From: JAKAXG01 sp035702985
Lineage (GTDB): Bacteria; Actinomycetota; Acidimicrobiia; Acidimicrobiales; Palsa-688
NCBI GenBank assembly: GCA_035702985.1
Contig: DASSZD010000149.1
Span: 1 to 40,324, forward strand
Reading direction: 5' to 3'
DNA: 40,324 bases
This document shows, in pieces, positions 28,705 to 36,595 of this stretch (position 1 is the stretch's first letter; every line of letters starts with the position of its first letter). The notes beneath the pieces are model-generated. The model did no database searches. It saw only the letters and a list, made by a program, of their open reading frames with translations, and was not told the DNA's origin. Both the position numbers and the translations under genes were made by a program.

Positions 28705-30297
28705 CTAGCCCCTGGCGGGGCCTTCGTGGCCCACCACGGCGTCCCAGGTCGGCAGCAGGGTGCGGGCCGCCCGGGCCTCGTCCACCCGGCCCACCGGGGT
28801 GGTGCGGGGGGCGGCCGCCCCCTCCCCCTCGGGGTCGGAGGCGATGGCGAGCAGGGCGTCGGCCAGGGCCGCCACCGTCTCGGGGCTCTCGGTCTCGGTG
28901 GGTTCGATCATGAGGGCCTCGTCGACGATCAACGGGAAGTACACCGTGGGGGCGTGGAAGCCCTCCTCCAGCAGCCTCTTGCCCACGTCCAGGGCTCGCA
29001 GCCCCTTGGCCTTCTTGAGCGAGGCGGTGGACGCCACGAACTCGTGCATGTTGGGCCGGTCGTAGGGCAGGTCGTACACCCCCCGCAACCGGTGGCGCAG
29101 CCAGTTGGCGTTGAGTACCGCCCCCTCGGCCACCCGGCGCAGCCCGTCGCCGCCGTTGGCCAGGATGTAGGACCAGGCCCGGGCCAGGGCCAGGGCGTTG
29201 CCGTACCAGGTGTGCACCCGGCCGATGCTGCGGGCCGGGGTGTGCCACTCGAAGCGGCCGTCCTCCCTGCGGGCCGGCAGCGGTCCGGGCAGGAACTCGG
29301 CCAGTCGGGACGACACGGCGACCGGACCGGCGCCTGGGCCCCCACCGCCGTGGGGTACGGCGAAGGTCTTGTGCAGGTTCATGTGCACGATGTCGAAGCC
29401 CATGTCCCCGGGTCGGGTGACGCCCAGGATGGCGTTGAGGTTGGCCCCGTCGTAGTACAGCAGGCCGCCTACCTCGTGCACCGCGGCGGCGATCTCGGCG
29501 ATGTCCTCCTCGAACAGTCCGAGCGTGTTGGGGTTGGTGAGCATGATGCCGGCCACGTCCCGGTCCAGCCGGGCCTTGAGAGCGTCCAGGTCCACCAGTC
29601 CCCGGCTGTCGGAGGGCACCGTGACCGTCTGGTAACCGCCGAGGGTCACCGACGCCGGGTTGGTGCCGTGGGCCGAGTCGGGGATGATGATCTTGTGGCG
29701 CTCCTCCCCCTGCGAGGCGTGCCAGGCCCGCATCAACAGGAGACCGGTGAGCTCCCCGGCCGCCCCCGCCGGCGGCTGCAGGGTGGCGGCGTGCATGCCG
29801 GTGACCCGGCACAGCGTGTCGCCCAGCGCCCAGAGCAGCTCGAGCCAGCCCTGGGCGTACTGCGCCGGGGTGGCGGGGTGCACCGCGGTCAGCCCGGGCA
29901 GGGAGGCGGCGTCGTCGCAGAGCTTCGGGTTGTACTTCATGGTGCACGAACCGAGCGGGTAGGCGCCCAGGTCCACCGAGTACTGGCGGTGGGTCAGGCG
30001 GGTCACATGGGCCACCAGGTCCCGTTCCGAGACCTCGGTCAGCTCCACCGGGTCGGGACGGAGCAGGCCGGCCGGCACCAGCTCCTCGGCGCTCCACTCC
30101 GGAATCCCGGTGGTGCGGAACGACCAGGCCCGCCGGCCCGGGCTGGAGTACTCGAATACCGTCGGCTCGTGGTCCCGGCCCATGAGCGGGACGCTGGTGG
30201 CCCGCCCGCCGGGCGCGGCCGGCCGGCTCCCGGGGTTCCCGGGACCGTCCCCCGGCCCGGCTGCCCCGCTGCTCGTCGTCTGCGTCTCGGCGCCCAT
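28705..30297 (-). CDS. gcvPB: glycine dehydrogenase (decarboxylating) subunit 2
   Basis: This 530-residue beta subunit of the P-protein removes CO2 from glycine and passes the aminomethyl group to lipoyl-GcvH, using pyridoxal phosphate. The cofactor lysine is in HMNLHKTFAVPHGGGGPGAG; other blocks are LGSCTMKYNPKL, LQPPAGAAGELTGLLLMRAW, PDSAHGTNPASV and MLTNPNTLGLFE. ATG 30297 is chosen since it overlaps the gcvPA stop by one base (TGATG) and GAAGGTGG lies upstream; ATG 30321 would need translation from inside gcvPA. The N-terminal 35 residues are a low-complexity extension. Part of gcvT-gcvPA-gcvPB. Confidence 0.94.
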   Translation of the reverse strand: MGAETQTTSSGAAGPGDGPGNPGSRPAAPGGRATSVPLMGRDHEPTVFEYSSPGRRAWSFRTTGIPEWSAEELVPAGLLRPDPVELTEVSERDLVAHVTRLTHRQYSVDLGAYPLGSCTMKYNPKLCDDAASLPGLTAVHPATPAQYAQGWLELLWALGDTLCRVTGMHAATLQPPAGAAGELTGLLLMRAWHASQGEERHKIIIPDSAHGTNPASVTLGGYQTVTVPSDSRGLVDLDALKARLDRDVAGIMLTNPNTLGLFEEDIAEIAAAVHEVGGLLYYDGANLNAILGVTRPGDMGFDIVHMNLHKTFAVPHGGGGPGAGPVAVSSRLAEFLPGPLPARREDGRFEWHTPARSIGRVHTWYGNALALARAWSYILANGGDGLRRVAEGAVLNANWLRHRLRGVYDLPYDRPNMHEFVASTASLKKAKGLRALDVGKRLLEEGFHAPTVYFPLIVDEALMIEPTETESPETVAALADALLAIASDPEGEGAAAPRTTPVGRVDEARAARTLLPTWDAVVGHEGPARG

Positions 30298-31646
30298 CAG
30301 CGAACCACCTTCTCCAGGCATGCCACGTAACTGTCGATCTCGGTCTTGGTCCGTCTCTCGGTGACGGCTACCAGCAGGGCGTCACCGCCCGCGGTGACCA
30401 CCCCGTCGTCGATGCCCACCGGCACCCCGGCCAGGAACCCCTCTTCGGCCATCCGCTCCACCACGGTGTCGGCCGGCACCGGCAGGCGCAGGGCGAACTC
30501 CCGCAGGGTCGGGGCCGCCACCAGCGGTTCCACCCCGGGGATGGTGGCCACCGCCTGGCGGGCGTAGCGGGCGCCGCGGGCGCAGCGCAGCGCCATCTCC
30601 CGCAGCCCGGTGGTCCCCAGCCAGGACAACTGGATCATGCACGCCACCGCGATCAGGGTCTGGTTGGTGCACACGTTGGACGACGCCTTCTCCCGGCGGA
30701 TGTCCTGCTCCCGGGCCCGCAGCGTGGTCACGTAGGCGGGGCGGCCCTCCACGTCCACCGTGCGGCCCACCAGCCGGCCGGGCAGGCGTCGCACCAGCTC
30801 CGTGCGGCAGGCGAACAGACCCAGGTAGGGACCCCCGAACGACAGCGGGGTCCCGAACGGTTGGCCCTCCCCCACGACCACGTCGGCACCCAGCTCTCCC
30901 GGTGGGCGGAGCAGGCCCGACGAGACCGGGTCGACGCCCACGACGAGGAGCGCCCCGTGCCGGTCGGCGGCCTGGCGGGCGGCGGCCACGTCCTCGAAGG
31001 CGCCGAGGTAGTTCGGGGCGGCCAGCAGCAGGGCGGCCGGCGGGTCGGAGGCGGGAGCCGCCTCCCAGTCGGTGACCCCGTCTCGCAGCGGGACATCCAC
31101 CAGCCGATGACCGGTCCCGGCCGCGAAGGTGGCCAGCGTCTGGCGCCAGTGTGGGTGCAGGCCCCCGCTGAGCCAGATGGTCTGGCGTCCCTTGGCGGCC
31201 GCCGCCATGTTGGCCGCCTCCACCGCCGCCGACGCCCCGTCGTAGAGCGACGCGTTGGCCACCGCCAGGCCGGACAGGCGGGCGACCAGCGTCTGGTACT
31301 CGAACAGGGCCTGCAGCACCCCCTGGGCCACCTCCGGCTGGTAGGGGGTGTAGGCGGTTACGAACTCCGAGCGGAATGTCAGACGCTTGGTGGCGGAGGG
31401 CAGTTCATGGTCGTAGGCGCCGGCTCCGGCGAAGCAGAGCAGATCCGAGCCGTGCCGGTTCAGGCCGGCCAGCCGGTCCATCTCGGCCAGCACGTCGGGT
31501 TCGGACAGCCCGTCGGGCATCTCCAGGCCTCCGGCCAGGCGCAGCGCCTCGGGCACCACGGCGAACAGGTCCTCCAGGGAGGCCAGGCCGATGTCGGCGA
31601 GCATGCGCTCCAGGTCGGCATCGGTGTGGGGGACGAAATGGCCCAA
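30297..31646 (-). CDS. gcvPA: glycine dehydrogenase (decarboxylating) subunit 1
   Basis: This 449-residue alpha subunit pairs with GcvPB. It has the usual N-terminus FVPHTDADLERMLADIGLAS, the FCGAG-equivalent FAGAGAYDHELPSATKRL, TAYTPYQPEVAQGVLQALFE, GASAAVEAANMA and REKASSNVCTNQTLIAVACM. The start is TTG 31646, with AAGAAGGG seven bases upstream and partially overlapping the end of gcvT, which is ordinary operon coupling. Two-gene GcvP is the rule in many Gram-positives and archaea, whereas most proteobacteria and mycobacteria have one fused protein, so it is a mild lineage marker. Confidence 0.94.
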   Translation of the reverse strand: MGHFVPHTDADLERMLADIGLASLEDLFAVVPEALRLAGGLEMPDGLSEPDVLAEMDRLAGLNRHGSDLLCFAGAGAYDHELPSATKRLTFRSEFVTAYTPYQPEVAQGVLQALFEYQTLVARLSGLAVANASLYDGASAAVEAANMAAAAKGRQTIWLSGGLHPHWRQTLATFAAGTGHRLVDVPLRDGVTDWEAAPASDPPAALLLAAPNYLGAFEDVAAARQAADRHGALLVVGVDPVSSGLLRPPGELGADVVVGEGQPFGTPLSFGGPYLGLFACRTELVRRLPGRLVGRTVDVEGRPAYVTTLRAREQDIRREKASSNVCTNQTLIAVACMIQLSWLGTTGLREMALRCARGARYARQAVATIPGVEPLVAAPTLREFALRLPVPADTVVERMAEEGFLAGVPVGIDDGVVTAGGDALLVAVTERRTKTEIDSYVACLEKVVR

Positions 31647-31649
31647 GGT

Positions 31650-32723
31650 TCAACCCTTCTTCTGTACGAACGGGAGCGCCGCGACCGTGGCCGGCACCGG
31701 CCGGCCCCGCAGGTCGATGTCGACCACGGTGCCCGGCCCGATGTCGGGCGGCAGGAAGGCCAGGGCGACGCCGTGGCCGAGGACGGGCGAGAAGTTCCCG
31801 CTGGTGATCTCCCCCACCGCTTCGCCCCCGACCAGCACGCTGGCCCCGGCCCGGGGTGGTTGGCGCCCTTCGGTGACCAGGCCGGCGATGAGCCGGCGCA
31901 CCCCGTGTTCCCGCTCACGCTCGAGGGCCGGCTTGCCCCGGAAACCCTGGGGCTTGGTCCATGACACCACCCAGCCCAGGCCGGCCTGCAGCGGGGTGAT
32001 ACCCGGTCCCAGTTCGTGGCCGTGCAGCGGGAGGGCCGCCTCCAGCCGCAGGGTGTCCCGGGCGCCCAGGCCGGCCGGGCGGATCCCCACCCCGAGCAGG
32101 GTCTCCCAGAAGGCCGGGGCGTTGGCGGCCGGCACCGCGCACTCCACGCCGTCCTCCCCGGTGTAGCCGGTGCCGGCGGCCACGCACGGGGTGCCGTTCC
32201 AGCTGAAATGGGTGACCCGGAACCGTCCCACGGCCGCCGCGTCGGGCGCCACCGTGGCCAGCATCTCCCGGGCGTGGGGCCCCTGCACGGCGATGACCGC
32301 CCGCTCGGCGGTGACGTCGACGCCGCCCACCGCGGCCCGGACCCGGGCCGTGTTGGAGGCGTTGGGCATGACGTCGAAGCGGTCAGGTTCGACCCACCAG
32401 ACGATGATGTCGTCGAGCACCGAGCCGTCGGTCTCGTCCAGCAGGTGCGTGTACTGGGCCCGGCCCGGGCCGACCTTGTCCAGGTCGTTGGTCAGGGTGC
32501 GCTGCAGCAGGTCGTGGGCCTCGGGACCGGTCACCCGCACCGTGCCCAGATGGCTGACGTCGAAGGCCACCGCGTCGTCCCGGCACGCCATGTGCTCCGC
32601 CAGGGTCCCTGACGGATACGACAGGGGCATCTCCCACCCGCCGAACGGCACCATCCTGGCGCCGAGGGCCCGGTGGGCGGCGTCCAGGGGAGATCGGCGC
32701 AGGGACTGATCCGGGTCGTTCAC
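31650..32723 (-). CDS. gcvT: aminomethyltransferase (T-protein)
   Basis: This 357-residue protein transfers the methylene group from lipoyl-GcvH to tetrahydrofolate, releasing ammonia. Visible blocks are LGARMVPFGGWEMPLSY, AFDVSHLGTVRVTGPEA, a YTHLLDETDGSVLDDIIVW stretch with the conserved Asp, YTGEDGVECAVPA, GARDTLRLEAALPLHGHEL, and the C-terminal barrel GEITSGNFSPVLGHGVALAF. Start GTG 32723, with TAATCT seven bases upstream. It heads the gcvT-gcvPA-gcvPB operon, four bases before gcvPA. No glycine riboswitch is seen upstream. Confidence 0.95.
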   Translation of the reverse strand: MNDPDQSLRRSPLDAAHRALGARMVPFGGWEMPLSYPSGTLAEHMACRDDAVAFDVSHLGTVRVTGPEAHDLLQRTLTNDLDKVGPGRAQYTHLLDETDGSVLDDIIVWWVEPDRFDVMPNASNTARVRAAVGGVDVTAERAVIAVQGPHAREMLATVAPDAAAVGRFRVTHFSWNGTPCVAAGTGYTGEDGVECAVPAANAPAFWETLLGVGIRPAGLGARDTLRLEAALPLHGHELGPGITPLQAGLGWVVSWTKPQGFRGKPALEREREHGVRRLIAGLVTEGRQPPRAGASVLVGGEAVGEITSGNFSPVLGHGVALAFLPPDIGPGTVVDIDLRGRPVPATVAALPFVQKKG

Positions 32724-33164
32724 CCGTGACAGATTAGAGGCTGCGGGCCCGCTGGCGGCTCAGGGTCGGCATCCGGATCGACGGCGTCTCACCGGGACCG
32801 GTGCGGCGGCCGCATCTGTGCCGCCACCTGCCCGGGTGGGACCGGGGGTGGCGGAGCCCAGCGCCGGGTCTTTCCGGGACCGGACAAAGCGGTTCCGGGT
32901 CGCGACCAGATCCTTCGGTTACCGAACTGTGTGCGCTTCGGTGATCTGTGTGCCGTTTCAGCGCCGAAAAGTGGGATCCGGCTCAAGGATGCAAAACCGG
33001 CTCACAGAAGGGGCCGTGCGGCGGAGCACCCCGGCGCCACAGAGCCCGCCACTGGACGGCCCGGTCCACAGAACGGCCCGCGCCGCCCGGACATTACGGC
33101 CCCGGACACCGGGAGAGCCACGGTCAGGGGCCGACCGGCGGCGCTGCGCCCGGAGAGGGGGTGG
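32724..33164. other. gene-free region upstream of gcvT
   Basis: These 441 bases lack a credible gene. The segment about 32880-33010 is visibly less GC-rich and contains the inverted repeat TTCGGT-T-ACCGAA (32914-32926) and a 19-20-bp-spaced direct repeat CTGTGTGC (about 32927 and 32946). The gcvT -10 box is at 32731. The GC-rich remainder shows nothing I can name. Confidence 0.6.
32731..32736 (-). promoter_or_regulatory. -10 box (TAATCT) of gcvT
   Basis: TAATCT on the minus strand ends seven bases before GTG 32723; leaderless. Confidence 0.55.
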
Positions 33165-33719
33165 TTACAGGGCCTCGGACAGCCCGGGCGGCGAGCCCGC
33201 TGCCGCGGACTCCGTGTCGTCGCCCGCCCCGGCCGGGGCGGCCACGGGGCCGGGCCGGCCGGGCAGGCCCAGCTCGGTGATGGCCGACTCGAGCTCGGTG
33301 ACCAGGCCGCCGAGGGGCACGATGTTGAGCACGGTCTGGCCGCCCTTGAGCAGGTCGATGATCTCCTCCCCGGTGTGGGCCAGAACCGACCGGCGGTCGT
33401 CGATGACCAGGTTGGCGGACCCCAGATCCTCGCCGCTGGAGCGCAGGCAGTCGATGGCCCGGCGAGCGGCCTGCAGCGAGACGCCCGAGTCCAGCAGGCG
33501 CTTGATCACCTTGAGCTGCAGCAGGTCGGAATAGCTGTACAGCCGCTGCGAGCCGCTGCCCCGGGCCTGGCTGATGGAGGGGTGAAGGAGCCCGGTGCGG
33601 GCCCAGTAGTCCAGCTGACGGTAGGTGATACCTACGATGGAGCAGACCTGCGGGCCCCGGTAGCCGAGCACCGGATTGTCGACAACGCCTTCCTGCTTGG
33701 CTGATCGGGCCGTGGGCAT
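33165..33719 (-). CDS. MerR-family regulator, Rv1830-like
   Basis: This 184-residue protein has an N-terminal MerR winged helix (about 15-85) with the typical GYRGPQVCSIVGITYRQLDY, WARTGLLHPSI, SGSQRLYSYSDLLQLKVIKR and LLDSGVSLQAARRAIDCLR, an all-alpha middle and a Pro/Gly-rich tail. It is very like the M. tuberculosis Rv1830 type and sits in the same order (MerR, DUF151, MerR, FHA, gcvH). I prefer ATG 33719, which has AGAGGTGG five bases upstream; a GTG at 33740 is the alternative. These regulators influence cell-division or growth genes in related bacteria; the role here is inferred. Confidence 0.88.
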   Translation of the reverse strand: MPTARSAKQEGVVDNPVLGYRGPQVCSIVGITYRQLDYWARTGLLHPSISQARGSGSQRLYSYSDLLQLKVIKRLLDSGVSLQAARRAIDCLRSSGEDLGSANLVIDDRRSVLAHTGEEIIDLLKGGQTVLNIVPLGGLVTELESAITELGLPGRPGPVAAPAGAGDDTESAAAGSPPGLSEAL

Positions 33720-33807
33720 CTGAGCCACCTCTCGGATCACAGACGAGTAGTTACGCCAGTGTGCTCTACGCGCCGGGCCAATGCAACAGGTGCCTGGGGC
33801 GGTCGGC

Positions 33808-34305
33808 TCAGCCGAAGTCCTCGGGGCGGATGCCCTCGATGAAATCCCGGAACTCCGAGACGAGCTCGTCGGCCTCGCCGCTCTCCTCCTCTTCCTCCTC
33901 CTCGGGAAGGATTACCCCTTCGGCGTCGAGCAGGTCCTCCTCGGCGAAGATGGGGGTGTCCAGCCGGACGGCCAGGGCCACCGCGTCGGAGGGCCGGGCG
34001 GAGATGGTGTGCCGCTGGTTACCGGTCATGATCCGCAGCTCGGCGTAGAAGGTCCGCTCCCGCAGCTCGGTGATGACGATGCACTCCACCCGGGCTCCGA
34101 GCTCCTCGAGGATGTCGCGCATGAGATCGTGGGTCATGGGGCGCGGCGTCTCCACCCCCTGCTGGGCGAAGGCGATGGCCTGGGCCTCGGCCGGCCCGAT
34201 GTAGATGGGGAGGGTCCGATGGGCCCCGGTGGTCTCCTGGAGCAGCAACAGGGGGTTGTTGCTCGGTATCTCCACCCGGACGGCGCTCAGGTGCATCTCC
34301 ACCAT
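33808..34305 (-). CDS. DUF151 / bifunctional nuclease-domain protein
   Basis: This 165-residue protein has the BFN (DUF151) domain: MHLSAVRVEIPSNNPLLLLQ, LPIYIGPAEAQAIAFAQQGV, PRPMTHDLMRDILEELGARV and SARPSDAVALAVRLDTPIF, followed by an acidic tail with a Glu run (about 137-145) and a UVR-like region. Bifunctional nucleases of this type act on RNA and DNA in plants; the bacterial function is unclear. ATG 34305 follows a TAACGT box by six bases, a leaderless start; TTG 34311 is the alternative. Known in mycobacteria as the Rv1829-type protein between the two MerR regulators. Confidence 0.9.
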   Translation of the reverse strand: MVEMHLSAVRVEIPSNNPLLLLQETTGAHRTLPIYIGPAEAQAIAFAQQGVETPRPMTHDLMRDILEELGARVECIVITELRERTFYAELRIMTGNQRHTISARPSDAVALAVRLDTPIFAEEDLLDAEGVILPEEEEEEESGEADELVSEFRDFIEGIRPEDFG

Positions 34306-34311
34306 GGTCAA

Positions 34312-34317
34312 ACGTTA
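34312..34317 (-). promoter_or_regulatory. -10 box (TAACGT) of the DUF151 gene
   Basis: TAACGT on the minus strand ends six bases before ATG 34305, a leaderless arrangement in the short gap after the upstream MerR gene. Confidence 0.5.
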
Positions 34318-34369
34318 CCCTCGCGGTGGCGGTCGCGACGGCCGGGAAAGCCCTATTGGAGAGATCCCG

Positions 34370-35647
34370 TCAGCGAATCTCCCTGAGGGCCCGCTCCACC
34401 AGGGCAGCCCGCAGCTGGCTGCCCGCCCGGGCCAGGTCCGAGAGGGTGTCGGCCGCCTGGCGGCGGGCCTGGGGGTTGCGCTGCCGCAAGAGGGGCAGCA
34501 CGATCTGCTGGAACAGATCGGCCTCCCGGTCCGCGGCGTTGCGCCAGATGCGCAGATGCCTGGCCTCGACGCCGTGCCGGGCGAAATCGGCGGCCGCCCG
34601 GGCGACGGCCACCGCGCTGGCGTCGTAGTAGGCGGTGCCCGCCACCACGGCATGGGGAGCGATCAGCCCGTACTGCTTGAGGTCGGTGACCAGGGCCGCT
34701 TCGGCGCCGACGGTGGCGGCCAGCTCCTCGGCGGTGTAGCTGTCGTTCTCCTCCCCGGGCATCACGGCCCCGCTGCCAGGGGGTCCGGCCCCGGGAGCCG
34801 CTGGTGTGGCGGGGGCGACCACTGCTGCAGGGCCCGGGGCGCCGGCTGCCGCTTCCCGGCCCGGATAGGCGGCCGGGTGGGCGCCGGCCGGCCCGTCGGC
34901 GGCGGCGGCCGGAGTGGTGGTCCCACCGCCGGGGGCGGCCGCCCCGGATCCGGGCGGCGCGGTTCCGGGTGCGCCGGCCGGCGGGTTCGTCGCAGCCGGG
35001 GGGTTCGTCGCAGCCGGCGGGTTCGTCGCAGCCGGCGGGCTCGCATCGGCCGGCGTGCCGGTGCCGCCGCCGGCGGGGGCGGCCTGGCCGTGCAGTCCGG
35101 CGAACAGGCTGGGCGTGACCGGCAGACGGCCCGGTCCGGTCCGGACCGCCCCGGTGCGGGCCTGGGCCGGGGACGGCGACGGAGCCTGGGCCTGGGACGG
35201 CGACGGGGCCTGAGACGGCGACGGGGTCTGAGACGGCGACGGGGCCTGGGACGGCGACGGGGCCTGGGCCGGCCACGGGGACGGTGCGGCGCCGGAGCGC
35301 GCCGCCCCGGAGTTCGGGGCCGGGTTCGGCGCGGCCGGCACCCACGCCATGGCTTCCGGGCCGTCCGGGACATCGGGACCGGATGTAACGTCGGAGCCGC
35401 TCTCCTGCTCGCTCAGGCGGCCCCGGATCACCTTCAGCGGGAGGAAATGCTCTCGCTGCTGGCGGAGTATCCAGCGCAGCCGCTCGACGTCGTGGTCGTA
35501 GAACTTGCGGTAGCCCGACGGGGTGCGTTCCGGATCGACCAGCCCCTGGCTCTCCAGGAACCGGATCTTCGAGATGGTGACGTCGGGGAACTCGTCGCGC
35601 AGGAGGGAGAGCACCTCGCCGATGGAGAGATGGGACCGGTCCGCCAA
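34370..35647 (-). CDS. MerR-family regulator with a long low-complexity insert, Rv1828/FtsR-like
   Basis: This 425-residue protein begins with a MerR DNA-binding domain (about 6-80: LSIGEVLSLLRDEFPDVTIS, KIRFLESQGLVDPERTPSGY, RKFYDHDVERLRWILRQQR) and ends with the family's helical effector domain (about 299-425). Between them are about 210 residues rich in Ala, Pro, Ser and Gly, including PSPSQA hexapeptides and PPAATN repeats. Homologues are about 250 residues, so this insert is the main oddity. The start is TTG 35647, four bases after the FHA gene stop; TTG is weakly supported. In actinobacteria Rv1828/FtsR-type proteins regulate cell-division genes such as ftsZ; the role here is inferred. 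Confidence 0.85.
   Translation of the reverse strand: MADRSHLSIGEVLSLLRDEFPDVTISKIRFLESQGLVDPERTPSGYRKFYDHDVERLRWILRQQREHFLPLKVIRGRLSEQESGSDVTSGPDVPDGPEAMAWVPAAPNPAPNSGAARSGAAPSPWPAQAPSPSQAPSPSQTPSPSQAPSPSQAQAPSPSPAQARTGAVRTGPGRLPVTPSLFAGLHGQAAPAGGGTGTPADASPPAATNPPAATNPPAATNPPAGAPGTAPPGSGAAAPGGGTTTPAAAADGPAGAHPAAYPGREAAAGAPGPAAVVAPATPAAPGAGPPGSGAVMPGEENDSYTAEELAATVGAEAALVTDLKQYGLIAPHAVVAGTAYYDASAVAVARAAADFARHGVEARHLRIWRNAADREADLFQQIVLPLLRQRNPQARRQAADTLSDLARAGSQLRAALVERALREIR
35172..35267. repeat. 18-bp tandem repeats in the MerR insert
   Basis: Four consecutive copies of GACGGCGACGGGGCCTG(G/A) lie at 35196-35267, with a fifth at 35172-35189, and diverged Pro/Ala repeats follow to about 35050. 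The 18-bp unit gives the six-residue PSPSQA repeat without frameshift. Confidence 0.85.
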
Positions 35648-35651
35648 GTTC

Positions 35652-36149
35652 CTAGCCGCCGAGAACTTCGTACAGGAACACCAGGCGGAACTTGCCTATC
35701 TGTACCTCGTCGCCGCTGTGCAGCTCCGCCTGCTCGATGCGTTCCCGGTTGACGTAGGTGCCGTTGAGGGAGCCCGAGTCGGTCACGGTGAACCGGCCGT
35801 CGGAGGCCAGCACCTCGGCGTGACGGCGCGACACGGTCACGTCGTCGAGGAAGATGTCGCTCTCGGGGTGACGGCCGATGGTCGTCTTCTCCGGGTTGAG
35901 CGCGAAGCGCGAGCCGGCGTTCGGTCCCCGCTTCACCACCAGCAGGCCCACCCCGGCCGGATGATCGGCGAGCGAGACGCTCACCTCCTCCTCCCCCACC
36001 TCCCCTGCCGCCTCTACCGGGGCGAAGGTGATGGTGGTGGTGGCCGGGTCGCCCGGCGACAACCGTTCGAGGACCGCGCCGCACGACGAGCAGAAGTTCG
36101 AGCCTTCGGGGTTGCGGTGACCGCAGCGGTTGCAGAAGATCGGGGACAA
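35652..36149 (-). CDS. zinc-ribbon FHA-domain protein, GarA-like
   Basis: This 165-residue protein has an N-terminal zinc ribbon (C6-x2-C9 and C20-x2-C23), a Thr-rich segment ATTTITFAP at 36-44, and a C-terminal FHA phosphothreonine-binding domain (about 75-160) with IGRHPESD, SRRHAEV and NGTYVN. GarA of actinobacteria has the same plan: a phosphorylatable Thr-Thr motif before an FHA domain, controlling TCA-cycle enzymes. Here the zinc ribbon is an addition. It lies just downstream of gcvH, as in mycobacteria. The TTG at 36149 is chosen because the frame upstream overlaps gcvH; this choice is uncertain. Confidence 0.87.
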   Translation of the reverse strand: MSPIFCNRCGHRNPEGSNFCSSCGAVLERLSPGDPATTTITFAPVEAAGEVGEEEVSVSLADHPAGVGLLVVKRGPNAGSRFALNPEKTTIGRHPESDIFLDDVTVSRRHAEVLASDGRFTVTDSGSLNGTYVNRERIEQAELHSGDEVQIGKFRLVFLYEVLGG

Positions 36150-36160
36150 AGCGAAGAGGT

Positions 36161-36544
36161 TCAGCTCTCGATGAGTTTGCGGTAGGCCTCGGGGTCGAGG
36201 AGCGAGTCGTCGGGCACCGACTCCTCGTCGGGGACGATGACGCACAGCCAGCCCTCGCCGTAGGGGTCCTCGTTGAGCCGCTGGGGGGCGTCGGACAGAT
36301 CGGAGTTGATCTCGGCCACGGTGCCGCTCACCGGGGCGTAGATGTCCGACACGGACTTGGTCGACTCCACCTCGGCGAACGAATCCCCGGCGCTGACCTT
36401 GGCCCCCGGCTCGGGCAACTGGACGAACACGATGTCACCCAGCGCGTCCTGGGCGTAGTCGGTGATGCCGATGCGCAGCCTCCCGCCTTCGCTGCGGGCC
36501 CACTCGTGGTCCGACGTATAGCGGAGATCCTCCGGGACATTCAT
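36161..36544 (-). CDS. gcvH: glycine cleavage system H protein
   Basis: This 127-residue lipoyl carrier shuttles the aminomethyl group between GcvP, GcvT and the L-protein. Lipoyl lysine is K63 in EVESTKSVSDIYAP. Further blocks are DHEWARSEGGRLRIGITDYA, LGDIVFVQLPEPG and EDPYGEGWLCVI. Length is typical. ATG 36544 is preceded by TAAGTT eight bases upstream, so it is probably leaderless. It is separated from gcvT by about 3.4 kb containing the FHA, MerR and DUF151 genes. Confidence 0.96.
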   Translation of the reverse strand: MNVPEDLRYTSDHEWARSEGGRLRIGITDYAQDALGDIVFVQLPEPGAKVSAGDSFAEVESTKSVSDIYAPVSGTVAEINSDLSDAPQRLNEDPYGEGWLCVIVPDEESVPDDSLLDPEAYRKLIES

Positions 36545-36552
36545 GGCATCGG

Positions 36553-36558
36553 AACTTA
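36553..36558 (-). promoter_or_regulatory. -10 box (TAAGTT) of gcvH
   Basis: TAAGTT on the minus strand ends eight bases before ATG 36544, in a noticeably AT-richer patch between the mutase fusion and gcvH. Confidence 0.5.
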
Positions 36559-36595
36559 ATAGACGGAGGGCCGGCGTTGCTACGTGCTGTGACGT

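Noticed and set aside
28244..30097. Minus-strand frame with repeating 18-residue units overlapping the 54-bp repeats and gcvPB
   Set aside because: The units simply translate the 54-bp DNA repeat in another frame; gcvPB in its own frame is clearly the real gene.
33001..33075. DnaA-box-like CCACAGA repeats suggestive of an origin
   Set aside because: They do not match the TTATCCACA consensus, and no dnaA/dnaN or AT-rich unwinding element is present.
32724..33164. Glycine riboswitch upstream of gcvT
   Set aside because: The conserved glycine-aptamer core is not seen on the minus strand, and gcvT appears to have a leaderless start.
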